From assembly GCA_030153605.1 (NCBI GenBank), contig JASKLO010000013.1, positions 1-39,839 of the forward strand: a stretch of DNA of 39,839 bases, read 5' to 3'. The DNA is from Thermosipho sp. (in: thermotogales) (GTDB lineage: Bacteria > Thermotogota > Thermotogae > Thermotogales > Fervidobacteriaceae). Positions 8,845 through 15,905 of the stretch are shown here, one piece after another. Both the position numbers and the translations under genes were made by a program. Within the stretch, counting starts at the first letter, position 1. Each line of letters opens with the position of its first letter. A model generated the notes under the pieces. The model saw only the letters and a list, made by a program, of their open reading frames with translations, ran no database searches and was not told where the DNA came from.

Positions 8845-9711
8845 ATGGGGAAGACAAAAATTATTGTAGATAGTACTTCAGATATTCCAGTTTCTTGGTT
8901 GGAAAAATATGATATTGACATTGTCCCATTGTACATTGTGTGGGAAAACGGCAAAACTGAACCTGATACAAGAGATGTAAATGAGTTAATGGATTACTAT
9001 GATAGGCTAGTTAAAGCTGAAAAATTGCCAACCACTTCTCAGCCATCGGTTGCAGATTTTAAAAATGCTTATACAAAATTTATCAATGAAGGTTATGATA
9101 GTATTTTAGTTCTAACAATCTCTTCTAAAATGTCTGGGACTTTTAATTCAGCTAATCTTGCTGCATCTGAATTTGATTTTCCAATTAGAGTAGTTGACAC
9201 AAAATTAGCATCAGCAATTATTCCTTTTGTTGCAAGATATGCTAGAGAACTTTTGGATAAGGGGTTAGAATTGGACGAAGTTGTTGAAGAAGTACAAAAA
9301 GCTAGAGAAAATAAAAGATTTCATGCTATTTTCTTTGTTTCAGATTTTGATTTCTTAGTGAAAGGTGGAAGAATTAATAAGGTTTCAGGATTTGTAGGTA
9401 ATCTTTTGAAATTGAAAGTTGGAATCTATATTAATGAAGAAGGGGAAATGATTCCATTTGATAAGGCAAGGGGCGCAAAAAAAGCATATAGTATGATTTT
9501 AAGAAAAATGGAAGAAGAAGGAATAAAAATAGGGCAGAAAATAGGTTTAATAGGTGTTCATTGTAATGCAAAAGAAGATATTGATGAAATGTTAAAACTA
9601 ATTAAAGAGAGATATGATGTTGAGATTTTTGAATATTCAAATACAGGTAAAGTTATTTCAACTCATGTGGGCCTTGGAATGGCTGGATTTGGAATAGAAG
9701 TTTTAAAATAA
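8845..9711 (+). CDS. DegV family fatty-acid-binding protein
   Basis: This is a 288-residue DegV/FakB-like protein. The N-terminal IIVDSTSDIP, the TTSQPS segment near residues 61-66 and SSKMSGTFNSA near 93-103 are the signature stretches that line the lipid pocket and bind the carboxylate. In Firmicutes FakB proteins present fatty acids to the kinase FakA; whether that happens here is inferred, and no fakA is in the window. The ATG lies one base after the radA stop, with GAGGAGG in the last radA codons, so the three genes form one operon. A strong terminator follows. Confidence 0.93.
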   Translation: MGKTKIIVDSTSDIPVSWLEKYDIDIVPLYIVWENGKTEPDTRDVNELMDYYDRLVKAEKLPTTSQPSVADFKNAYTKFINEGYDSILVLTISSKMSGTFNSANLAASEFDFPIRVVDTKLASAIIPFVARYARELLDKGLELDEVVEEVQKARENKRFHAIFFVSDFDFLVKGGRINKVSGFVGNLLKLKVGIYINEEGEMIPFDKARGAKKAYSMILRKMEEEGIKIGQKIGLIGVHCNAKEDIDEMLKLIKERYDVEIFEYSNTGKVISTHVGLGMAGFGIEVLK

Positions 9712-9728
9712 ATTTGTTGAATTTTTAC

Positions 9729-9762
9729 AAAGCTACTGCTATAATTGCAGTAGCTTTTTTTT
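9729..9762 (+). terminator. Intrinsic terminator of clpC-radA-degV
   Basis: A perfect 11-bp stem (arms 9729-9739 and 9747-9757, seven-base loop TATAATT) is followed by a run of T. It begins 17 bases after the degV stop. Confidence 0.92.
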
Positions 9763-9795
9763 AATTTTTTATATTAAAAGTCGGAGGTGAGAGAT

Positions 9796-10503
9796 TTGCC
9801 TAACGAAGTTTTGTGGTTCGTCTTGATGATAGTGAATTTTGTTGGTATTTTGCTATTTTATAGGTTTTTTGGAAAAACAGGTCTGTATATTTGGACGGCT
9901 ATAGCAGCAATTGTAGCAAATATCCAGGTAGTTAAAACAGTTGAACTTTTTGGTTTTGTTGCAACATTGGGAAATATAGTATATGGAACAACTTTTTTAG
10001 TAACTGACATACTTTCAGAAAATCATGGAAAAAAAGAAGCACGAAAAGCTGTAGTTGTAGGATTTATTAGTTTAATAACAATGACTATTTTAATGCAACT
10101 TGCTTTAATGTTTAAACCCGATGCATCTGATTTTTCTCAGGAAGCTTTGACAACTATTTTTTCATTCATGCCAAGGATTGTAATTGCTTCACTTACAGCA
10201 TATTGGCTTTCTCAGCTTCATGATATTTGGGCGTATCATATGTGGAAAAACAAATTTCCTCAAAAGAAATTCCTTTGGATGAGAAATAATTTTTCAACTA
10301 TGATATCTCAATTAATAGATAGTATTGTATTTTGTTTTATTGCATTCTGGGGAGTATTTGAGTTGGATATTTTTTGGAGTATCCTTTGGACTACGTATAT
10401 TTTCAAATGGATTGTTGCAGCAGCCGATACTCCATTTCTCTATATTGCAAAAAGTATGCACGATAAAGGAAAAATTAACGAATTAGTAAGTATAGATAAA
10501 TAA
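9796..10503 (+). CDS. Queuosine precursor transporter (YhhQ/DUF165, VUT family)
   Basis: This is a hydrophobic protein of about 235 residues with six or more membrane helices. The family-typical core is TLGNIVYGTTFLVTDILSEN, near residues 55-75, followed by HGKKEARKAV and a C-terminal IVAAADTPFLY segment. YhhQ/QrtT transporters import queuine, preQ0 or preQ1 for tRNA modification. I place the start at the TTG at 9796, eight bases after GGAGGTGA; a GTG at 9787 overlaps that ribosome binding site and is unlikely. The gene stands alone between two terminated units. The window's tRNA-Asp(GTC), a natural queuosine-bearing tRNA, lies just downstream, probably by chance. Confidence 0.88.
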   Translation: MPNEVLWFVLMIVNFVGILLFYRFFGKTGLYIWTAIAAIVANIQVVKTVELFGFVATLGNIVYGTTFLVTDILSENHGKKEARKAVVVGFISLITMTILMQLALMFKPDASDFSQEALTTIFSFMPRIVIASLTAYWLSQLHDIWAYHMWKNKFPQKKFLWMRNNFSTMISQLIDSIVFCFIAFWGVFELDIFWSILWTTYIFKWIVAAADTPFLYIAKSMHDKGKINELVSIDK

Positions 10504-10532
10504 AAATTTCCAATTTTTAAACTTGTAAAGTA

Positions 10533-10561
10533 TTGACAAGTTGTTGAAATTGTGGCACAAT
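10533..10561 (+). promoter_or_regulatory. Promoter of tRNA-Asp
   Basis: A perfect TTGACA (10533-10538), a 17-base spacer and CACAAT (10556-10561; four of six matches) lie about 35 bases before the mature tRNA. A strong -35 with a weaker -10 is acceptable for a stable-RNA promoter. Confidence 0.75.
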
Positions 10562-10595
10562 ATATATCGGTTGCTGACGATTTGTTTAAAGAGTC

Positions 10596-10673
10596 GGGGA
10601 CGTGGTGAAGCCTGGTTATCACGCCGGTCTGTCACACCGGTGGCCGCGGGTTCAAATCCCGTCGTCCCCGCCA
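10596..10673 (+). tRNA. tRNA-Asp (anticodon GTC)
   Basis: A complete cloverleaf can be drawn: acceptor GGGGACG/CGTCCCC, D stem GTGA/TCAC, anticodon stem CCGGT/ACCGG with loop CTGTCAC (anticodon GTC at 10631-10633), T arm with TTCAAAT loop, discriminator G as expected for Asp, and an encoded CCA. Length is 78 bases including CCA. The G34-U35-C36 anticodon is a queuosine target. Confidence 0.98.
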
Positions 10674-10676
10674 AAA

Positions 10677-10702
10677 AAAGAGGAGCAAATTTGCTCCTCT
10701 TT
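10677..10702. terminator. Bidirectional terminator between tRNA-Asp and the kor cluster
   Basis: A perfect palindrome (GAGGAGCAAATTTGCTCCTC core, flanked by AAA and TTT) has T-rich tails on both strands. It can end the tRNA transcript on the plus strand and the oadB-kor transcript on the minus strand. The stop codon of the minus-strand cysteine-cluster gene (10701-10703) overlaps its edge. Confidence 0.92.
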
Positions 10703-10988
10703 ATTTTTTATTTTGTAATTTCTTTAATCTATCGGGATTCATAAAATTTAAGCAACATCCTGATCCAAACATTCTTTCAGATTTAGGTTTGTCTTTTTCC
10801 AGCTCTACTATCTTATCATATATTCCACAAAGATTATTTTCCGTTAAGTATATACATTTACTTTTATCACTATCCCATTTGCCATAATAACAAGGCGTAT
10901 GTTTGCAGCAATAACCACATTGAACACATTCTGGGCATGAGTCTTCTGTTTCATTTTGCAATTCTTTTAAAATTTCATCCCAATCCAT
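10701..10988 (-). CDS. Small cysteine-cluster protein (YkgJ-like), metal-binding
   Basis: This is a 95-residue protein rich in cysteine: CPECVQCGYCC near residues 18-28, then C33, C45, C54 and a late GSGCC. The CxxCxxCGxCC spacing and the later CGIYD resemble the YkgJ/UPF0153 family of predicted Zn- or Fe-S-binding proteins, whose function is not established. Its ATG overlaps the korA stop codon (TAATG), so it is translationally coupled to korA. An accessory role in assembling or protecting the iron-sulfur ferredoxin/oxidoreductase is an inference from position only. Confidence 0.75.
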   Translation of the reverse strand: MDWDEILKELQNETEDSCPECVQCGYCCKHTPCYYGKWDSDKSKCIYLTENNLCGIYDKIVELEKDKPKSERMFGSGCCLNFMNPDRLKKLQNKK

Positions 10989-12157
10989 TAGAAATCAAAT
11001 CCTTCTGTTAAAACTTCATTAATACCATCTAGTATTTCTTCTGGTGTAATTAATTCACCACCAACTTTGTTGATAAATTTAACTTTAGTTCCTGGTTTAA
11101 CTAATTTTAAAATTTCTCTTCCATATTGTCCAAGGTTCATTTCAGGAATCACAATTGCTTCAACTTTAGATAATCTTTTTTTCAATTCATGAACTGGTAT
11201 TGGCCAGATTGTTATTGGCTTGAATAATCCAACTTTCATTCTATCCTGTCTTGCAATTTTAACAGCTTCTTTTGCACTTCTAGCAACAACACCGTATGCA
11301 ATTACTAATACATCTGCATCTTCAGTTAAATATTCATCATAAATTGAAATTTCGTCAATATGAAGCCTTATTTTATTAGTTAATCTTTTAATTAATTTTT
11401 CAGCTGTTTCGTAATTTGCGTTTGGAAAACCTGATTCATCGTGGACAAGTCCTGATACATGAAAACGAGTTTTTCCCATTTCAATTAATGCATTAGGAGT
11501 TGGTTCAGCATATTCACTTTCAGCATATGGGACAAATATTTCTTCTTCTTCAAGATCTTTTTCAGATATTCTTTTTATAACTTCTATTTCTTCATCTGGT
11601 GGCAATTCAAAAGTTTCTCTCATATGTCCTAGGGTTTCATCCATTAAAAAAATTACTGGTGTACGATAAATTTCAGAAAGATTAAAAGCATGAATAATGT
11701 ATCTATAAACTTCTTCGACCGTAGATGGATAAAGTGCTATAATTGCATGATCACCATGGGTTCCCCATCTAGCTTGCATAATATCACCTTGAGCAGGTTT
11801 AGTAGGAAGTCCAGTTGACGGTCCTCCTCTCATTACGTTAACAAAAACACATGGAGTTTCAGTCATTATAGCGTATCCAAGAGCTTCTTGCATTAAGCTG
11901 AACCCGGGACCACTAGTAGCAGTCATAGACTTAACTCCGGCAAGTGAAGCACCAATGATTGCAGCAGCGCTTGCAATTTCATCTTCCATTTGAATAAACA
12001 CCCCACCATACTTAGGAAGTTCACGAGCCATTGTTTCAGCAATTTCAGATGAAGGAGTGATAGGATATCCTGCATAAAATCTACATCCTGCTTTGATTGC
12101 CCCATATGCTGCTGCTTCATTTCCTTGCCAAAAGACAATTTTTTTCTTATTATTCAT
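10988..12157 (-). CDS. korA: 2-oxoacid:ferredoxin oxidoreductase, alpha subunit (KorA-like)
   Basis: The 389-residue product matches the pyrimidine-binding and transketolase C-terminal domains of 2-oxoacid:ferredoxin oxidoreductases (2-oxoglutarate or branched-chain type). Visible motifs are GNEAAAYGAIKAG near residue 10, YPITPSSEIAE near 30, MEDEIASAAAIIGAS, and SGPGFSLMQEALGYA near 80. The ATG at 12157 lies six bases after GAAGGTGA; an in-frame GTG at 12166 overlaps that site and is rejected. It overlaps the upstream ferredoxin gene by eight bases. No TPP-binding beta (KorB) or gamma (KorC) gene is in the window, so the complex must be completed from elsewhere or the subunit is a relict. 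Substrate is unresolved. Confidence 0.9.
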   Translation of the reverse strand: MNNKKKIVFWQGNEAAAYGAIKAGCRFYAGYPITPSSEIAETMARELPKYGGVFIQMEDEIASAAAIIGASLAGVKSMTATSGPGFSLMQEALGYAIMTETPCVFVNVMRGGPSTGLPTKPAQGDIMQARWGTHGDHAIIALYPSTVEEVYRYIIHAFNLSEIYRTPVIFLMDETLGHMRETFELPPDEEIEVIKRISEKDLEEEEIFVPYAESEYAEPTPNALIEMGKTRFHVSGLVHDESGFPNANYETAEKLIKRLTNKIRLHIDEISIYDEYLTEDADVLVIAYGVVARSAKEAVKIARQDRMKVGLFKPITIWPIPVHELKKRLSKVEAIVIPEMNLGQYGREILKLVKPGTKVKFINKVGGELITPEEILDGINEVLTEGFDF

Positions 12158-12380
12158 TTTTTTCACCTTCTTTTGAAACTACATTTTCAACAATGTCAAT
12201 TGCAAAATCAGGACATAGATTTTCACACAAAAGACAACCAATACATGTAGAATGATCTATAACAATTGGTTTATTTAATTCACCCTGTTGAATTGTATGA
12301 GTTGGACAAACGTGATAACAATTACCGCAACTTTTGCACCAATTATAATTTATTTTTACAATATAATTTTTTCTAGGCAT
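12150..12380 (-). CDS. korD: 2[4Fe-4S] ferredoxin (KorD-like delta subunit)
   Basis: This is a 76-residue dicluster ferredoxin with two complete CxxCxxCxxxCP motifs: CKSCGNCYHVCP near residues 15-26 and CIGCLLCENLCP near 46-57. Such delta subunits carry electrons between the oxidoreductase and free ferredoxin. Its gene is ten bases after oadB and overlaps korA by eight bases. It could alternatively be a free ferredoxin, but the position next to korA and the spacing favour the KorD role. Confidence 0.9.
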   Translation of the reverse strand: MPRKNYIVKINYNWCKSCGNCYHVCPTHTIQQGELNKPIVIDHSTCIGCLLCENLCPDFAIDIVENVVSKEGEKNE

Positions 12381-12389
12381 AGCTCCACC

Positions 12390-13526
12390 TCACTTAATTA
12401 AAGATAAGAAAATTCCAGCAGCTACAGCTGAGCCAATAACACCTGCTACATTAGGACTCATTGCATGCATTAAAATGAAATTACTTGGATCTTCTTCTTG
12501 TGCAATTCTTTGAGCCACTCTAGCAGAATCTGGAACGGCTGAAACACCTGCTGCTCCAATCAAAGGATTAATTTTGTCTTTTAAAAATAGGTTTAGAAAT
12601 TTTGCAAATAAAATTCCTGAGGTAATAGCAGAAATAAACGCAAAAGCACCCATACCAAATATAAGTAAAGATTTTGGAGTTAAAAATAAATCAGCTCTTG
12701 CAGTAGAACCTACAGAAACACAAAGAAGAATAGTGACAGTATCTAATATGTATCTACTTGAAGCTTCAACTAGTCTCTTAACTACACCAGATTCTTTTAG
12801 CAAATTTCCAAACATTAACATTCCAATTAATGGAAGCGCTTTTGGAACAATAAAAGCAACGACTAATGTTGTAATTATTGGAAATAAAATTTTTTCTTTC
12901 TTTGAAACTTTTCTTGGAGGTTTCATTCTAATTTTTCTTTCTTCTTTTGTAGTTAAAAGTTTAGAAACAATAGGTTGTAAAACAGGAATAAGTGCAATAT
13001 ATGAGTAAGCAGAAATAGCGATTATTGACAATAATTCAGGAGAGAATTTTGATGAAATAAAAATTGATGTGGGCCCATCGGCACCACCAATTATTCCAAT
13101 AGAAGCAGCTTGCTTAAGAGAAAATCCAAAAAATCTTGCAAATATAAAAGTAAGGAAAATACCTAGTTGAGCAGCTCCACCTAAAAAAATAGTTAGTGGA
13201 TTTGATAACATAAATGAAAAATCGGTTAAGGCACCTAGTCCGAGGAATATTAAAGGAGGATAGATTCCTAAATTTAAGCCTTGTTGAATGTACCATAAAA
13301 GACCACCTGGATGACCATTAGAAGGGGGATTTAGAATCCCAGTTATGTCTGGTGGAATATTTGCTAGTATTATTCCGAATGCTATGGGAATTAATAATAG
13401 GGGCTCAGCATCTTTTTCAATAGCTATATATATTAACAAGCCTGCTACTACAAACATTAATAAATTTCCAAATGTTAAATGCATAAATGCAGTATTTTCG
13501 AAAAATGCTGTTAGTGCAGATATCAA
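12390..13526 (-). CDS. oadB: Sodium-translocating decarboxylase, beta subunit (OadB-like)
   Basis: The 378-residue polytopic protein belongs to the beta subunits of Na+-transporting oxaloacetate, methylmalonyl-CoA and glutaconyl-CoA decarboxylases, which couple decarboxylation of carboxybiotin to Na+ export. The invariant GGADGPTSI near residues 147-155 carries the Asp needed for Na+ movement, and the C-terminal GAAGVSAVPDSARVAQ segment is typical. The start is a TTG at 13526, six to seven bases after AAGGAGG. No alpha (biotin carboxyltransferase), biotin carrier or gamma subunit is in the window. It heads the operon with the kor genes, suggesting joint control of ferredoxin and Na+ energetics. 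Confidence 0.93.
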   Translation of the reverse strand: MISALTAFFENTAFMHLTFGNLLMFVVAGLLIYIAIEKDAEPLLLIPIAFGIILANIPPDITGILNPPSNGHPGGLLWYIQQGLNLGIYPPLIFLGLGALTDFSFMLSNPLTIFLGGAAQLGIFLTFIFARFFGFSLKQAASIGIIGGADGPTSIFISSKFSPELLSIIAISAYSYIALIPVLQPIVSKLLTTKEERKIRMKPPRKVSKKEKILFPIITTLVVAFIVPKALPLIGMLMFGNLLKESGVVKRLVEASSRYILDTVTILLCVSVGSTARADLFLTPKSLLIFGMGAFAFISAITSGILFAKFLNLFLKDKINPLIGAAGVSAVPDSARVAQRIAQEEDPSNFILMHAMSPNVAGVIGSAVAAGIFLSLIK

Positions 13527-13558
13527 GTTTTTTCCTCCTTTTATTATTTCTAATTTTG

Positions 13559-13587
13559 ATTATACATTACTTTGTTGATTTTATAAA
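13559..13587 (-). promoter_or_regulatory. Promoter for oadB-korDA
   Basis: On the minus strand, TTTATA (13582-13587; four of six matches to TTGACA), a 17-base spacer and a perfect TATAAT (13559-13564). It lies in the 93-base gap between the holB-like gene and oadB. The gap holds no obvious terminator for the upstream operon. Confidence 0.65.
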
Positions 13588-13619
13588 GAAAGGAAAAAAG
13601 GATTTAAGAACCATTAATG

Positions 13620-14456
13620 CTAATCTTTTTTGATAGAATCGTTTAAACTGAATAAAATATAGTAATACGTTAATTCATAATTATAATTAGCTTTTTTTGA
13701 AGAACTAATTTTTTCAATGTCTTTTATTGAGTTATAATCAACATTTTGAAAATAAGAAAATTCTTCAGCAATCCAAAGTGAAACTTTAGAAATTGTTTTT
13801 AAAAAATCAAAATCTTTTATTTTAGAAAACGAATTGGCTATACTGTTTAATTTTTTTAAATCACCAATACTATCTTTGATAGAATGATAAATTGTATAAA
13901 AAACATTAAAAATATCTTTTTCTTTATGAAGTTTATCAAGCTCTATTACCTTAAAATCCTTGTTTTTAAGTTCTTCTACTTTGTCAGGGAAAGTCCAAAT
14001 CAGTTTTTTTAAAAAGAAATTATCAATGTTTTTAAATAAATCATTCGGAATGTTTAAGTTGAATCTAAAGACTCTACTTTTAATTGTAGAAAAAAGTGCA
14101 TTCCAATTAGTTGTTACAAGAATAATAATTGCATAATCAGGCGGTTCTTCTAAAGTTTTTAAAAGAGCATTTTCAGCTTCAGGTAGAAGTTTTTCTGCAT
14201 TAAATATAACAGCAAATTTTGTTCCTTTATCTGGACTGAATGATAAAAAATCTTGAATATTTCTTACATCATCAATTTTAATATTTGGAGATTCTTCAGT
14301 GTCAACGAAAAGATATTTATCAATTTCAGAAGAGGTAATATCTAAGATTATATATTTAATAGTATCTTTTAAAAATCTATCATTATCTCCTACAATAGCA
14401 ATAGAGATACCTTTAGAATTCATTAAAATATTTTTAATAAATTTTGCTTGTTCCAT
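13620..14456 (-). CDS. DNA polymerase III delta-prime-like protein (HolB-like)
   Basis: This is a 278-residue protein with the clamp-loader delta-prime pattern. It has a degenerate nucleotide-binding start (IVGDNDRF), FAVIFNAEKLLPEAENALLKTLEEPP near residues 94-119 (quoted in part: ENALLKTLEEPP) and TTNWNALFSTIKSRVFRF near 129. The usual SRC is SRV here. There is no zinc-binding cysteine cluster and no intact Walker A, consistent with a delta-prime (non-ATPase) role in loading the sliding clamp. The ATG at 14456 follows GAAGGTGA. The gene overlaps the ABC ATPase by 23 bases. A diverged paralogue of tau/gamma is an alternative. Confidence 0.8.
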   Translation of the reverse strand: MEQAKFIKNILMNSKGISIAIVGDNDRFLKDTIKYIILDITSSEIDKYLFVDTEESPNIKIDDVRNIQDFLSFSPDKGTKFAVIFNAEKLLPEAENALLKTLEEPPDYAIIILVTTNWNALFSTIKSRVFRFNLNIPNDLFKNIDNFFLKKLIWTFPDKVEELKNKDFKVIELDKLHKEKDIFNVFYTIYHSIKDSIGDLKKLNSIANSFSKIKDFDFLKTISKVSLWIAEEFSYFQNVDYNSIKDIEKISSSKKANYNYELTYYYILFSLNDSIKKD

Positions 14457-15144
14457 GAAAGTCACCTTCTTTATTGTAGAACCTTCTTACAAAATCAAGG
14501 TAATTATTAATTTTTCCATCAAATATTATTTTTCCATTGCTTAAAAATATTATTCTATCAGAAATTTCTAAAAACAAATCCACATGATGTGTTGCGATAA
14601 TAATGCCAATATCAAGTTTTTTAAGTTCATGTATAAGATTTTTAATAATTTTTCTATCATGTTTGTCAAGCATTGCAGTGGGTTCATCAAGAAGTAAAAA
14701 CGAAGGTTCCATTGATAAAATTGAAGCTATTGCAAGCTTTTGTTTTTGCCCTCCTGATAGATTTAAAGGGTCAGTATCTTTTATGTTGTAAAGTCCAACA
14801 ATTTTTAAAGCTTTTTCAGCTCTTTTTTTAATTTCTTGTCTATTCAAACCAATATTTTCAAGCCCAAAAATAACATCTTCCCAAACAGTGCTTCCAATTA
14901 TTTGAGTTTCAGGATTTTGAAATACGTAACCAGTAACTAAATATGGGTCTTCACCATTTGATGTAAAAATTTTACCACTGTAATTTTGCAAACCTGCTAG
15001 TGATTTTAAAAAAGATGATTTACCGCTTCCATTGCGGCCTAATAATAATACGATTTCATCTGTATTAAAAGATACTGAAATTGAATCTAATATTACTTTG
15101 TCATCAATTTTTACAGTAAGATTTTCAGTAATAAGCTTTATAAT
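14434..15144 (-). CDS. ECF/CbiO-type ABC transporter ATPase with a non-canonical start codon
   Basis: A complete ABC ATPase of about 236 residues is encoded: Walker A GRNGSGKSS, Q-loop VFQNPETQ, signature LSGGQKQK, Walker B FLLLDEP and switch ATHHV. The sequence is closest in style to EcfA/CbiO. The frame is open back to a TGA just upstream, but contains no ATG, GTG or TTG before a TTG at 14991, which lies after Walker A. GGAG at 15150-15153 is followed after five bases by ATT (15144) and after eight by ATA (15141), which overlaps the upstream stop as ATAA. I infer initiation at ATT or ATA, coupled to the SAM hydrolase gene. No EcfT or substrate-binding S component is in the window, so it probably serves ECF modules encoded elsewhere. 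Confidence 0.8.
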   Translation of the reverse strand: MIKLITENLTVKIDDKVILDSISVSFNTDEIVLLLGRNGSGKSSFLKSLAGLQNYSGKIFTSNGEDPYLVTGYVFQNPETQIIGSTVWEDVIFGLENIGLNRQEIKKRAEKALKIVGLYNIKDTDPLNLSGGQKQKLAIASILSMEPSFLLLDEPTAMLDKHDRKIIKNLIHELKKLDIGIIIATHHVDLFLEISDRIIFLSNGKIIFDGKINNYLDFVRRFYNKEGDFHGTSKIY

Positions 15145-15896
15145 ATCAACTCCAGAGGATCACCGGAATTTAAATTCAATTTTTTTGAAGCATTTCCTTG
15201 GTTTATAGCTATTTCTAAAAAACCTGTACTATCATTATGTGCCAACAATTGACCTGTTTCAGTTTCTGAATAAAAATTAACAATTGGAATTTCAATTAAT
15301 TTTCTTTTATTTTTTATCTTTATAAAATCTAAATCTTTAAGCCATTCAAAAGGGATGTTAGTTTCAATGTTGCCAAATTTATCTATGTATGCTACTTCTC
15401 CAAAAATTGATTTTGAATCTTTTTTAGGCTTAATATATGGAATGGTTGCATAATTTGGAAGCAAATCCCCTAATTTTTTAAAATTACCGTTTGTAATATG
15501 GGCTGCAGCTGGTGCAAAAATATCTCTTCCATGAAAAGTGTTTGAATCTAAATAATGAAATTTTTTGTTATTCAGCTCTCGTATTTCTAAAGGAGGTTCT
15601 TCTTCAAATACAAGGGTAAATAATCCATTATCAGGGCCTACAAAATAATAATTTTTGGTTTTTGCAGCAATTGCTTTTCTACTACCACCAACACCATAAT
15701 CGACAACAGCAAGAAATACAGTATTTTTAGGAAAATGATAGAAAGATCTAGAAAGTATATACATAGCTTCTCTCACATTAAATGAGGTAATTTCATGTGT
15801 CAGGTCTATTATTTCAGAATCACTAATTTGTCTTATCACACCTTTACAAATCCCTACATAATGTGAATTACCCCAATCTGTTAGGAATACTATCAT
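15138..15896 (-). CDS. SAM hydroxide adenosyltransferase (SAM hydrolase, DUF62)
   Basis: This 252-residue protein belongs to the DUF62 family related to fluorinase and chlorinase, whose common members split S-adenosylmethionine to adenosine and methionine using water. Expected motifs are present: TDWG near residues 6-9 (Asp), DLTHEI near 31-36, VDYGVGGSRK near 65-74 (most members have VDPGVG), GPDNGLFT near 88 and TFHGRDIFAPAAAH near 119-132. It lies nine bases after the phosphofructokinase-like gene and its stop overlaps the inferred start of the ABC ATPase. The operon link to an ECF-type ATPase may point to adenosine- or methionine-related transport; that is inference. Confidence 0.92.
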   Translation of the reverse strand: MIVFLTDWGNSHYVGICKGVIRQISDSEIIDLTHEITSFNVREAMYILSRSFYHFPKNTVFLAVVDYGVGGSRKAIAAKTKNYYFVGPDNGLFTLVFEEEPPLEIRELNNKKFHYLDSNTFHGRDIFAPAAAHITNGNFKKLGDLLPNYATIPYIKPKKDSKSIFGEVAYIDKFGNIETNIPFEWLKDLDFIKIKNKRKLIEIPIVNFYSETETGQLLAHNDSTGFLEIAINQGNASKKLNLNSGDPLELIL

Positions 15897-15905
15897 AGTT
15901 TCACC

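Noticed and set aside
9763-9795. A preQ1 riboswitch in front of the queuosine-precursor transporter.
   Set aside because: Only about 33 T/A-rich bases separate the terminator and the start; no preQ1 hairpin or pseudoknot can be drawn.
9787-9795. GTG start for the YhhQ-type transporter.
   Set aside because: The GTG lies inside the GGAGGTGA ribosome binding site that serves the TTG at 9796.
12574-13008. A 144-codon plus-strand ORF opposite oadB.
   Set aside because: Antisense shadow of a clear membrane-protein gene; no ribosome binding site and no recognisable motif. The same holds for the long antisense frames opposite corA, clpC, hppA and folD.
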